Below the pieces are notes generated by a model. The model was given only the letters and a program-made list of their open reading frames with translations. It made no database searches and had not been told where the DNA came from. A stretch of 64,000 nucleotides of DNA from Dictyobacter alpinus. GTDB lineage: Bacteria > Chloroflexota > Ktedonobacteria > Ktedonobacterales > Ktedonobacteraceae. The stretch lies in the NCBI RefSeq assembly GCF_003967575.1, contig NZ_BIFT01000001.1, positions 3,472,001 through 3,536,000 on the forward strand. Reading direction: 5' to 3'. Shown here in pieces: positions 27,304 to 34,912 of the stretch (the first letter of the stretch is position 1; every line of letters starts with the position of its first letter). Both the position numbers and the translations under genes were made by a program.

Positions 27304-27333
27304 CAAGTACACGAATCATAGTTCGTGTACTTG
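27304..27333. repeat. Perfect 12-bp hairpin
   Basis: CAAGTACACGAA, a 6-base loop, then TTCGTGTACTTG. It lies directly after the operon terminator at the edge of the accessory island. The following stretch to 27690 is non-coding and holds a ~37-bp tandem direct repeat (GCGCGTTTAGCG...CTTACGCCG, ~27349-27420). Confidence 0.6.
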
Positions 27334-27694
27334 TTCTGGATGGCATAGCGCGTTTAGCGGGCCTTACGTACGCCGGGAGGGCGCGTTTAGCGAGCCCTAC
27401 TTACGCCGAGTGGGCGCCACACGCGAGGCCGCACTGCTACGTTTACGTGGGCCAACGTGTTTGAACGAGACGCAGTGCTGTGGCGCCTACACGAATCACG
27501 TTGGGTGTTGCGGAAGGGATGGGGAACGTTTGGCATTCCATGTCCATCCATCTAGACCCGTTCCTGTACGAATCAGATCACGCATCATAATTTGGGTGCA
27601 TGATCGCGAACCTGAACGTTGCCGAACGATCATGATTTGGATGAGTGATGGCGAACCTGACGTTGCCGAACGATCATGTTTGAAGAAACATGAT

Positions 27695-27790
27695 TGGTGT
27701 AGGCGCCACAGACATACATGCTTTTATGCACATATCGCCATTGATAAAGCTGTATGTCGGCCTTGCGTGTGGCGCCCACACGGCGTACGT
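27695..27790 (+). repeat. GGCGCC-bounded hairpin repeat, copy 1
   Basis: Begins GGTGTAGGCGCCACAGACAT and ends with TGTATGTC...GCGTGTGGCGCCCAC. Outer GGCGCCACA/TGTGGCGCC and inner GACATACA/TGTATGTC can pair, giving one long stem-loop. Two more copies lie at 33501-33600 (opposite strand) and 33717-33815. Confidence 0.7.
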
Positions 27791-27923
27791 AAGGCCGGCT
27801 TCACACGCCGAGTTCCCACGTTGTGTAAGATGGCTAAATTGAATGTATTGTCCTTTGCGCATATTCTCAACCAATCATCGCGTACTTTTTTGGTCTCTGG
27901 TCTTCAATCCAATTATCTGTCAC

Positions 27924-28009
27924 AACGTAAGAACGTAAGAACGTAAGAAAAATAATTTTTTACGGAAACGTAAGAATAAGAACGTAAGAAGCCTGAAATA
28001 TCTGCTTAT
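27924..28009 (+). repeat. AACGTAAG octamer array, copy A
   Basis: Three head-to-tail AACGTAAG octamers, an AT-rich spacer, then AAACGTAAGAATAAGAACGT and the tail AAGCCTGAAATATCTGCTTA. The same ~90-bp block appears at 30057-30150 and, inverted, at about 32245-32330. Confidence 0.75.
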
Positions 28010-28013
28010 CTGT

Positions 28014-28066
28014 TAGTAAATAGCGTGAATGTTCGACACTTTTTGAGGTGAAGCCTGGAAAATCGG
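28014..28066. repeat. Left 53-bp terminal inverted repeat of a kinase-carrying element
   Basis: 48 of 53 positions match the reverse complement of 29996-30048. It begins TAGTAAATAGCGTGAATGTT. The two copies enclose a single gene, the P-loop kinase, plus the IS630-type insertion inside it. Confidence 0.75.
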
Positions 28067-28233
28067 CGGCCCAATGTCTAGAGAACCTTCTTTTCCATCT
28101 GGTATACTTCTTCTTGGAGTTGGAAATGCTGTCTATTTTCCCACCTTCAAGGCGGCCATGGGGTTACTATTAAGAAGATAGAGAAACATACAAAAATGCA
28201 GTCGCTATGACTACAACGAGGTAAGATGGACCT

Positions 28234-28746
28234 ATGGGTAAAAGGAATTATCTCATCGAGGGCGTTTCCGGCACCGGCAAAACTTCGGTTTGTACAGAAT
28301 TGCAGCGGCGCGGCTACCAGGCCATTCATGGTGACCGGGAATTGAGGTATCAAGGCAATCCGGATGCCCTCACGTCTGATCTCCACCTATCCCCCCTTTG
28401 GGATATAGAGAAAGTCCAAGCCTTCATCGCGAACAAGGATGAGGCGGTCACCTTTTTCTGCGGTGCGTCGAGGAATTTCCCCCAATTCATCGAGTTATTA
28501 GACGGCGTGTTTATCCTTGATGTCGACCTTGACACCTGTCTTCGGCGGATTGATGAGCGAGTGGCACGGGACCCAACTGACTGGGGCGGAAGACCAGAGG
28601 AGCTGGAAACTATTGTGCGCTTGCATCAAACAAAAGGAGCCATTCCCACCAGCGGCGTAACAATAGACGCTACACGACCCCTTGTTCAAGTGGTCGATGA
28701 TATTCTTACGCTTACCCAAACTAGTACTCTGTCATCCTTGATTTGA
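28234..28746 (+). pseudogene. P-loop nucleotide kinase-like protein, 3' end replaced by an IS insertion
   Basis: A 170-residue AAA_18/shikimate-kinase-like protein: N-terminal YLIEGVSGTGKTSVC is a perfect Walker A, IHGDREL follows, and VDLDTCLRRIDERVARDPTDWGG is the lid region. An IS630-type element entered codon 164 at a CTAG site. Removing the element and one TA copy restores 11 further native codons (FSRRSVADSHD) and a stop at 29993, giving 175 residues and ending 2 bp before the right inverted repeat. The present protein keeps all catalytic parts and gains six IS-encoded residues, so it may still be active. Substrate unknown. Confidence 0.75.
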
Positions 28747-28809
28747 TAAATGGAGACCAAAGGAGTATCCTTGAGTTACGAATAAAAAACCAAGCTCAAG
28801 GAGGCATCC

Positions 28810-29268
28810 ATGAAGAAGTATACCATTCAGTTAGACGCAGAACAACGCAAGCTGTTAGAGAGTTTGCTCACAGGAGGCAAGGCGCCAGCGCGCATCCAGA
28901 CCCATGCGAGGATCTTACTAAAAGCCGATCAGGGAGAGCAAGGAGCGGGTTGGGAAGATCAACAGATTGCCGAAGCCCTGGGAGTGGGAACGGCAACCGT
29001 AGGACGAGTTCGGCAACGTTTTGTGGAGGGAGGGCTGCTGGATGCGCTCGTGCGTCGTCCCCAACCGGAACGACCCGAGAAACGGAAAATGAATGGGGAA
29101 CTGGAAGCGCAGTTGGTCACGCTGGCGTGTAGTCAGACGGAAGGAGGGCAAAAACGCTGGACGATGCGCCTGCTCGCGGACAAATTGGTACAACTGGGGT
29201 TTGTCGATCACATCAGTCATCAAACGGTGTGGGTGACCTTAAAAAAAATGAACTCAAACCGTGGCTAA
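28810..29268 (+). CDS. IS630-type transposase, N-terminal part (helix-turn-helix)
   Basis: 152 residues. It has a tandem HTH DNA-binding region: QQIAEALGVGTATVGRVRQRFVEGGL, then the RRPQPERPEK linker and a second helical unit with KRWTMRLLADKLVQLG...HISHQTVWVTLKK. It ends shortly after a run of eight A (29241-29248), where a -1 slip would join it to the DDE part at 29229-29945. This arrangement is common in IS630 elements. Confidence 0.88.
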   Translation: MKKYTIQLDAEQRKLLESLLTGGKAPARIQTHARILLKADQGEQGAGWEDQQIAEALGVGTATVGRVRQRFVEGGLLDALVRRPQPERPEKRKMNGELEAQLVTLACSQTEGGQKRWTMRLLADKLVQLGFVDHISHQTVWVTLKKMNSNRG

Positions 29269-29945
29269 AGAACCAGTATTGTATTCCCCCCGAGGCCAAT
29301 GCGGAGTTTGTGTATCATATGGAAGATGTGCTTGAGGTGTACCAGCGTCCATATGATCCCAAGTGCCCAAAGATCTGTATGGATGAGGGGAGTAAACAGG
29401 TATTGGCCCATACCCGGGAGCCGATCCCGATGGAAGCGGGTGAACCCGAACGCATCGATTATGAGTACGAACGGAAAGGAGTGTGCAGCGTGTTTGTGGC
29501 AATGGAACCGGAAACCGGGGCTTGTCAGGTGCGCGTGAGCCAGCGGCGCACGAAAAAGGATTGGGCATTCTTTTTGCGCGAGATCATTGACGTCCAGTAT
29601 CCCCATGCGGAGAAGATCGTCTTGGTGATGGACAATCTCAATACCCATACTCCCTCTTCGTTTTACGAGACGTTTGAACCAGCCGAGGCCCGCCGATTGA
29701 CCGAGAAACTGGAAATCCACTACACGCCCAAGCATGGGAGTTGGCTGAATATGGCCGAGATCGAACTGTCCATCTTAGCGCGTCAATGCTTGTCCGATCG
29801 CTTTCCAACCAGAGAGGCGCTTGCCGCTCAGGTGGATGCTTGGCAGCGTGAACGCAACCAGGCAAACGTAACGATCAACTGGCGTTTCACCACCGCGGAT
29901 GCTCGCATCAAGCTCAAACGCCTCTACCCATCAATTGAACAATGA
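29229..29945 (+). CDS. IS630-type transposase, DDE catalytic part
   Basis: The frame is open from 29229, and the fusion protein would enter it at the A-run (29241-29248). The DDE_3 catalytic residues are visible: D in KICMDEGSKQ, D in VLVMDNLNTH and E in HGSWLNMAEIELS, with the family spacing. Together with the upstream frame it gives a ~380-residue transposase after -1 frameshifting. It is complete and without internal stops, so the element may be active. Confidence 0.9.
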   Translation: MGDLKKNELKPWLKNQYCIPPEANAEFVYHMEDVLEVYQRPYDPKCPKICMDEGSKQVLAHTREPIPMEAGEPERIDYEYERKGVCSVFVAMEPETGACQVRVSQRRTKKDWAFFLREIIDVQYPHAEKIVLVMDNLNTHTPSSFYETFEPAEARRLTEKLEIHYTPKHGSWLNMAEIELSILARQCLSDRFPTREALAAQVDAWQRERNQANVTINWRFTTADARIKLKRLYPSIEQ

Positions 29946-29995
29946 CAGAGTACTAGTTTCTCTAGACGCTCTGTGGCTGATTCCCATGACTGACA

Positions 29996-30048
29996 CCGAT
30001 TTCCCAGGTTTCTCCTCAAAAAGCGCCGAACATTCACGCTATTTACTA
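29996..30048. repeat. Right 53-bp terminal inverted repeat of the kinase-carrying element
   Basis: Mate of 28014-28066 (48 of 53 identical as reverse complement). It begins 2 bp after the reconstructed stop codon of the kinase gene. No clear target duplication was seen outside the repeats. Confidence 0.75.
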
Positions 30049-30056
30049 TCTATTTT

Positions 30057-30190
30057 AGCGTAAGAACATAAGAGCGTAAGAACGTAAGAACGTAAGAAAC
30101 ATAGTTTTTAGGGGAACGTAAGAATAAGAACATAAGAAGCCTATAATCTCTGCTTAACTCTTGCAACGTAAGAATAAGAACGTAAGAAAC
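30057..30190 (+). repeat. AACGTAAG octamer array, copy B
   Basis: About ten GTAAGAAC/ATAAGAAC units, interrupted by AAACATAGTTTTTAGGGG and by AAGCCTATAATCTCTGCTTA. It has the same orientation as copy A and is inverted relative to copy C (32141-32330). The following 110 bp to the IS end are very AT-rich and non-coding. Confidence 0.78.
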
Positions 30191-30366
30191 ATATAATACT
30201 TGTTAAATAATTTTATGATTATTTTTTATGCTTTAATTTGTTAAAGTTACTAAAAGCTTGACAAAACGAATACTGTTAATTATAATAAACAAAAAATACA
30301 TATAATATATGAGTCATCCCTAATTTTTCAAAAGAAGGGCTAGGCAAAAAAGAAGGGCTAGGCAAA

Positions 30367-30430
30367 ATGGATCTCGTCATTTAGACTGTTGAATATGAAA
30401 AGCAAACAATCACTAAATGAGGAGATCCAT
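30367..30430 (+). promoter_or_regulatory. Hairpin at the translation start of the IS4-type transposase
   Basis: ATGGATCTC.TCATTTAG pairs with CTAAATGA..AGATCCAT. The 3' arm contains GAGGAG and the first candidate ATG (30417). Transcripts entering from outside the IS would fold it and hide the start, a protection known in IS10 and IS50; this is inference here. Confidence 0.5.
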
Positions 30431-31865
30431 CGTTATTATGTCAGAATTGTCAGAAACCTTCAAACGCTTGGAACAAGATCCGCAGGGGGGATCACAGCAT
30501 CTGCTTCAGTTGCTTGAACAGTTTTTGCAGCCTTTTTTGCTCAGGCTCGATGATGTCTTAGACAAACGGTTGGTGCGCACCTTGCTGCAATGCCTGGTCG
30601 CCATCATCCGCTTGCGCAATAACCCGCAAGCCCTGTGGATAAGTGAACTTGGATCCTATCTGCAAGGCTATGATGGCTACGCATGTAGTGCTACCGCAGG
30701 CACCAAGCGGGTCGGAAAGCTGTTGCGATCCGTGAAGTGGACGGTAGGACTCATTGACCACTATCTGCTGGAAAAAGCGGATGAGGAGGTACGCACCCTC
30801 AAAGAGCAATGCAAGCGGATCCTCTGCATCTGGGATGGAAGTGTGCTGGAGAAAGCCGAAAGCGAAAAGTTGGAAGGACTCTGCCCGGTTCTCTCGAGTA
30901 AAGCCAAGAGGCGGCAGCGGACAAAGCGGGGCTTCGTGTTCAATTGGCCTGCTGCTCGTCCGGTCAGGGTCATGGGAATGCAGTGGAATGCTGCACTCAT
31001 TGTCGGAATGCAAGGGCTTCCTCATCTGGCAGTCACGAAGTGGTGGTCAACCAAAGGCGTCTTTGCCACCAGGCTCCGAGATGCGGAAGAAGAGGGATTG
31101 CGGATCTGTGTCAGGAAATGGGGTTCTTTGCTGGTTCATGTCTTTGATCGCGGCTATGCCTCAGGATATTGGCTGCGCGTGCTCGCCAAGTATCGGGCCC
31201 GTTTCATTATCCGCTGGGTCAAACATCACGTGTTTCTGACACTGGCCGGAGAGGAAAAGAAGCTGTGGCAAATTGGCCAGGGGAAGAAGTATCGCGCGCA
31301 CAAAGAGATCTGGGATGGCAGAACGGGAGAAAAGATGGCCTGTGATCTGTGGTGGACAGCCCTTCGCCATCCTCAGACGCACGAACCATTGTTTCTCGTG
31401 AAAGCGCGGGTCAAAAAAGGCATCATGTATTTGATCACCAATGAGCCAGTCCACACCGAAGAGCAAGCATGGGATGTGTTCTTCAGTTATCGTCGGAGAT
31501 GGCAAATTGAGGTGAGTTTTCGCTATGCGAAATGTGAATTGGCCTTGGAATGTCCTCGGTTGTGGTCGTTAGAAGCTCGACTCAAGTTGCTTGGTATGGT
31601 CATGCTCGTCTATGCCTTCCTGCTTTCCTTGCTTGATCCGAGGCATCACGAACTCGTGCAAGCGCTCTTGCGCTTCCGATGTCACCGAACCGGAAAGCGG
31701 TGCCTGCACGTGCAGGCACCACTCTATCGGATCCGATGGGCACTCAGTCGCTTGTGGAACGATGACCGTCCCCGCTTCGGTTGTTTCCTCCCACCTTCTG
31801 ATGATCCCCTCACGGTTTGCTCACTCATCCGAGACCTTGAGCGATTTCAGAAAAATTGGGGATGA
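30417..31865 (+). CDS. IS4 family transposase
   Basis: 482 residues. DDE residues are visible: D in ILCIWDGSVLEKAE, D in VHVFDRGYASGYW, and the Y-x2-R-x3-E-x6-K signature in YRRRWQIEVSFRYAKCEL. It is intact from start to stop; translation may begin at 30417 or at the ATG 30438. The stop lies 5 bp from the right end of the element. A small non-autonomous relative with the same ends is present at 53590-53858. Confidence 0.9.
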   Translation: MRRSIVIMSELSETFKRLEQDPQGGSQHLLQLLEQFLQPFLLRLDDVLDKRLVRTLLQCLVAIIRLRNNPQALWISELGSYLQGYDGYACSATAGTKRVGKLLRSVKWTVGLIDHYLLEKADEEVRTLKEQCKRILCIWDGSVLEKAESEKLEGLCPVLSSKAKRRQRTKRGFVFNWPAARPVRVMGMQWNAALIVGMQGLPHLAVTKWWSTKGVFATRLRDAEEEGLRICVRKWGSLLVHVFDRGYASGYWLRVLAKYRARFIIRWVKHHVFLTLAGEEKKLWQIGQGKKYRAHKEIWDGRTGEKMACDLWWTALRHPQTHEPLFLVKARVKKGIMYLITNEPVHTEEQAWDVFFSYRRRWQIEVSFRYAKCELALECPRLWSLEARLKLLGMVMLVYAFLLSLLDPRHHELVQALLRFRCHRTGKRCLHVQAPLYRIRWALSRLWNDDRPRFGCFLPPSDDPLTVCSLIRDLERFQKNWG

Positions 31866-31904
31866 CTCATGAGGGGGGGATATTATATATATTATAAGGA
31901 ACGA

Positions 31905-32100
31905 TAAGGGGTACTTAATCACTGTAAGGGAAATTAAACGAATAGGTACTTTTTGCTTTGCAGGAGAATTAACTGTTACGTAAAGGTACTTAATCTCTGC
32001 AAGGAAAAGTAGACAAAAAGATACGTTTATTTGTGCAGAGAGAAGTAGTTGTTACGTAAAGGTACTTAATCTCTGCAAGGAAAGTAGACAAAAAGATACG
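31905..32100 (+). repeat. Direct repeats of ~50 bp with 76-bp period
   Basis: GTTACGTAAAGGTACTTAAT...AAAGATACG occurs at 31975-32025 and 32051-32100, nearly identical, with a degenerate first unit at ~31905-31950. No gene overlaps. Iteron-like spacing is noted, but no replication gene is nearby. Confidence 0.7.
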
Positions 32101-32140
32101 GTTAGCTTTGCAAGGAGAGAAATACAAAACAACTATCAAG

Positions 32141-32330
32141 CCTTCTTACGTTCTTATTCTTACGTTACTATACTTTCTGCCTGTAATAATATATTTTCTT
32201 ACGTTCTTATGTTCTTATGTTCTTATGCTAAACCAGATAAGCAGAGATTGTTGGCTTCTTACGTTCTTATTCTTACGTTTCCCTAAAAACTATGTTTCTT
32301 ACGTTCTTACGTTCTTACGTTCTTATGTTG
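32141..32330 (-). repeat. AACGTAAG octamer array, copy C (inverted)
   Basis: Read on the minus strand it repeats the copy B pattern: several AACGTAAG units, AAACATAGTTTTTAGGG, AAACGTAAGAATAAGAACGT and AAGCC...ATCTCTGCTTA, then a second set of octamers. Arrays B and C form a large inverted repeat around the IS4-type element and the 76-bp repeats. Confidence 0.78.
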
Positions 32331-32477
32331 TCACGCGTGGAGGTTGATGGTTGAGGAAAATGGCCCCCTTCTTGCATGTAAAAAAGGCTCTTTTTGCAAG
32401 TCCATCAATATGGTATCATTCCCAATGAACAAGAGCTATTGCTATCAGGCGATTTAACTACAGATATGGGAGCTATT

Positions 32478-33416
32478 ATGACACGCAAGGGCTGGATACT
32501 CTTTATTGCTATTTCTGTCTTCTGGGGCATCCCTTACTTTTTTATCAAAATTGCTGTACGTGAACTGGATCCGGCGGTGGTGGTGTTTGCTCGTGCCTTA
32601 ATTGGAGCTATGGTGTTGTTGCCGATGGTGGCACATCAGAAGGCGCTACGATCACTCTTCAAAAATTGGCCCATGGTCCTGCTATTCTCGATGATCCATA
32701 TGGTTGGGGCGTTCCTGTTGATTAGTTATGGCGAGCAACATGTTTCATCCTCGCTCACCAGCCTGCTGATTGCCTCTAATCCGATCATGGTAGCGCTGAT
32801 CGCGCTGGGTTTCGATAAAAGCGAGCGTGTCACTGGCCTGCGCCTCATTGGTCTCTTGATTGGTCTGGTCGGTCTGGTTGTCTTATTAGGTTTCGATGTT
32901 GGAGGAGACAGTCAGCTGTGGTTTGGTGCCATATTGATCCTGCTTGCGGCGGCTGGCTATGCGATCGGGGCCATGATGCTCAAGCATCGACCTCTGGTTG
33001 ATTTACCCAGAACTGCTGTCGCGGCTGGTGAATGTAGCGTCACAAGTATTGTGCTGCTGCCCTTGATTCTGACGCGGCTTCCCAGTAGCGTGCCCAGCGC
33101 GAGTGTGCTGGTGAGCCTGCTCATCCTCGGCGTGATCTGTACCGCCCTGGCTTTGCCAACCTTCTTTGCCCTCATCGCCGAAGTTGGAGCCAGCCGTGGG
33201 ACCGTGATTACCTATGTTAATCCCGCCGTCTCTGTCCTCCTGGGTGTCACCATTCTTGGAGAGCAACTCACCATCGCCACGGTGCTAGGCTTTGTGTTGA
33301 TCATCGCAGGCTCCTGGATCTCCACCACTGGCTCAATCCCATTCCTGGTACCGCGCAAAACGCCGCAGCCAGAGATTGTCATAGCCCCACCGGTAGAAGA
33401 TTGTACCTCGGCATAA
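32478..33416 (+). CDS. EamA/DMT superfamily transporter
   Basis: 312 residues with ten hydrophobic helices in two EamA halves. The first half starts GWILFIAISVFWGIPYFFIKIA and contains ISYGEQHVSSSLTSLLIASNPIMVAL; the second ends TYVNPAVSVLLGVTILGEQLT, both standard EamA words. It is a probable metabolite or drug exporter of the inner membrane. The start at 32478 was chosen for GGGAG 8 bases upstream. It lies inside the accessory island, flanked by repeats on both sides. Confidence 0.88.
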   Translation: MTRKGWILFIAISVFWGIPYFFIKIAVRELDPAVVVFARALIGAMVLLPMVAHQKALRSLFKNWPMVLLFSMIHMVGAFLLISYGEQHVSSSLTSLLIASNPIMVALIALGFDKSERVTGLRLIGLLIGLVGLVVLLGFDVGGDSQLWFGAILILLAAAGYAIGAMMLKHRPLVDLPRTAVAAGECSVTSIVLLPLILTRLPSSVPSASVLVSLLILGVICTALALPTFFALIAEVGASRGTVITYVNPAVSVLLGVTILGEQLTIATVLGFVLIIAGSWISTTGSIPFLVPRKTPQPEIVIAPPVEDCTSA

Positions 33417-33500
33417 CGGCATGCTATTTTGCTCGCACCATTTCGTTTCACGATATATTGTACCTAATCATGACTGCCAGGGGCGTCATGAGCCAGCGTG

Positions 33501-33600
33501 ACGTACGCCGAGTGGGCGCCACACGCAAGGCCGACATACAGCCTGGTCAACGGCGATACGTGCATAATGGCATGTATGTCTGTGGCGCCTACACCAATCA
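33501..33600 (-). repeat. GGCGCC-bounded hairpin repeat, copy 2 (inverted)
   Basis: Reverse complement of the 27695 unit with scattered changes (GTGGGCGCCACACGCAAGG ... TGTGGCGCCTACACC). With copy 3 it forms an inverted pair ~115 bp apart. Confidence 0.7.
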
Positions 33601-33716
33601 TCTTTGGTGATGCTGGAGTTGAACAGGAACGTGTGGAATGGCAGAATCGCACCTCCATGGTTTACATGCATGGTTGCCAGCTAACACGTTGCCGAGTGAT
33701 CAGGGTTGAAGAAATA

Positions 33717-33815
33717 TGAATGGTGTAGGCGCCACAGGCATGCGATGCTTTCTAAACACGTATCGCCGTCGAAAAAGCCGCGTGCCGGCCTTGCGTGTGG
33801 CGCCCACTCGGCGTA
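33717..33815 (+). repeat. GGCGCC-bounded hairpin repeat, copy 3
   Basis: GGTGTAGGCGCCACAGGCAT ... TTGCGTGTGGCGCCCACT. More diverged in the middle than copies 1 and 2, while the outer GGCGCC stems are kept. The 33816-34005 stretch that follows shows no gene. Confidence 0.65.
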
Positions 33816-34005
33816 TGCTCGGCCCGCTGTTCACGTCGTTCCATCGCGCATAGGATCGCCACTCATGATGATGCCGAACGTACGCGGAGATATGGGCGTC
33901 GGCACCATCCACCATGAGGGGCGTAGACTTCATCTTAGCCCTATGCATGAATCTAAATTGTCATATGGACCGTAAAAATCCAGGTATCGGTTATGGATTA
34001 TCAGG

Positions 34006-34445
34006 ATGAAAATAAGGGTATGGGGCCATATGAATAAAAAACGATATACGCGGCTACAAGTTGTTCTATTTGTTTTTGCCACGCTTGTATTTCTGTCTGT
34101 TATAGGGATCATCATTTTTGACAATAACAAGCACATTCCAACGGTGACGAGTAGTTTGCTGATCGGCATTGGGTTGTTAAGTTCTGAGTTGCTCAGATGG
34201 GTGAATAGCAAGAAAACAATGCGGGAGACGGGTGTTTTTGTACCATGGCATAGACAGCCTGTTTTTTTCGTCTCATTGCCTGGGCTGTTGCTGTTGTTAT
34301 GGAAGGTTTAGTGTTTTTTGCCTATTATTGGCATGTGGAAATTCCGGATGCGATAACTTTATCGTTGGCTTTTGTATTTTTGGGATTCCATCTCTATGCA
34401 TTTTGGGTTGGCTACCAGGAACGCAAAAAGAAAAGCGCAGCATAG
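34006..34445 (+). pseudogene. Small membrane protein gene with a -1 frame change at a T-run
   Basis: The first frame gives ~85 residues with two hydrophobic helices (LQVVLFVFATLVFLSVIGIII and TVTSSLLIGIGLL). The natural continuation lies in the -1 frame: RLIAWAVAVVMEGLVFFAYYW and LAFVFLGFHLYAFWVGYQERKKK, up to TAG at 34445. The change falls on G followed by seven T (34261-34268). Either one T was lost or T-TTT-TTC works as a slippery site. Translation may start at 34006 or 34030. Product ~145 residues with four helices; family not recognised. Confidence 0.5.
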
Positions 34446-34480
34446 ATGACGCCCTGTGAGGGATAGTATGGTGGTATTTG

Positions 34481-34509
34481 TTGACATAATATGGGGGGCG
34501 TGCTATAAA
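34481..34509 (+). promoter_or_regulatory. Promoter of the homoisocitrate dehydrogenase-LysRS operon
   Basis: TTGACA (34481-34486), a 17-base spacer and TATAAA (34504-34509). It closely resembles the lysW promoter and is followed ~30 bp later by the third T-box leader. Confidence 0.78.
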
Positions 34510-34539
34510 TAGCTACAATAACAATGCTATATGGAAAAA

Positions 34540-34824
34540 GGCTTTGACAGGGAGAGTAGCGGGTAGCTGCGACGAACAGAGAGCAGGCGGGTGCTGAGAA
34601 GCTTGCACGTTGAGGTTCCGCGAAGAAGACCCTGGAGCTGCGAGAAGAAATCATGTGATGAGAGTAGAACTCGCCGGTGGTCCCCGTGATGGATTGGTGT
34701 ATAGATGCCGGCTTGATAGGCTTCTATACCCGCTGAGGCTGTTACTGTGAGGTAGCAGTGAATACAGGTGGTAACACGAAAGTTTGCGCTCTTCGTCCTT
34801 ATTGGGAGGATGAAGGGCTTTTTT
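34540..34824 (+). promoter_or_regulatory. Lysine T-box leader 3
   Basis: Stem I base AGAGTAGCGGG, then AGAGAG and GGTGCTGAGAA. The specifier loop is GAAGAAGACCC with AAG at 34626-34628. Next come AGAGTAGAACTC, T-box CAGGTGGTAACACG (TGGT at 34769-34772) and terminator CTTCGTCCTT...AGGATGAAGGGC with six T. The conserved GCTGCGAGAAGAAATC after the specifier is shared with leaders 1 and 2, so the three derive from one ancestor. It controls the two genes that follow. Confidence 0.9.
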
Positions 34825-34912
34825 ATGTGTGCTGTACTTTATCCGATCCTATGCGCTTGAATCGTTGTTTGTTTGCTGATCCCTTGTGAAGAAGCGAAAG
34901 AGAGGGCATGCG

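Larger units (their letters stand above)
28724..29953 (+). mobile_element. IS630-type insertion sequence (1230 bp) with TA target duplication
   Basis: Ends are GTACTCTGTCAT and ATGACAGAGTAC (perfect 12-bp inverted ends). TA lies at 28722-28723 and again at 29954-29955, so the target was CTAG with TA duplicated, as known for the IS630/Tc1-mariner group. It carries one transposase in two overlapping frames. Confidence 0.9.
30309..31870 (+). mobile_element. IS4-type insertion sequence (1562 bp)
   Basis: Ends ATGAGTCATCCC (30309-30320) and GGGATGACTCAT (to 31870) are perfect inverted repeats, and similarity extends into ATTTTTC. It contains one transposase. No unambiguous target duplication was found; the flanks are AT-rich on the left and G-rich on the right. 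Inside the left end are a direct repeat (AGAAGGGCTAGGCAAAA twice) and a hairpin over the start region. Confidence 0.85.

Noticed and set aside
27278..27946. A 222-codon plus-strand frame behind hacB
   Set aside because: It runs through the operon terminator, direct repeats and the GGCGCC hairpin repeat. It is Cys/Arg-rich, has no ribosome binding site, and its WCRRHRH and CRPCVWRP words recur only because the DNA repeat recurs at 33.5-33.8 kb.
27924..32330. Possible CRISPR array because of regular short repeats
   Set aside because: The repeated unit is 8 bp with AT-rich repeated, not unique, spacers; no cas gene is present.
18200..34824. Lysine riboswitch (L-box) instead of T-box upstream of the lys genes
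   Set aside because: The leaders have the specifier loop, the AGAGAG and T-box TGGN motifs and the T-box type terminator; no lysine-riboswitch core was seen.
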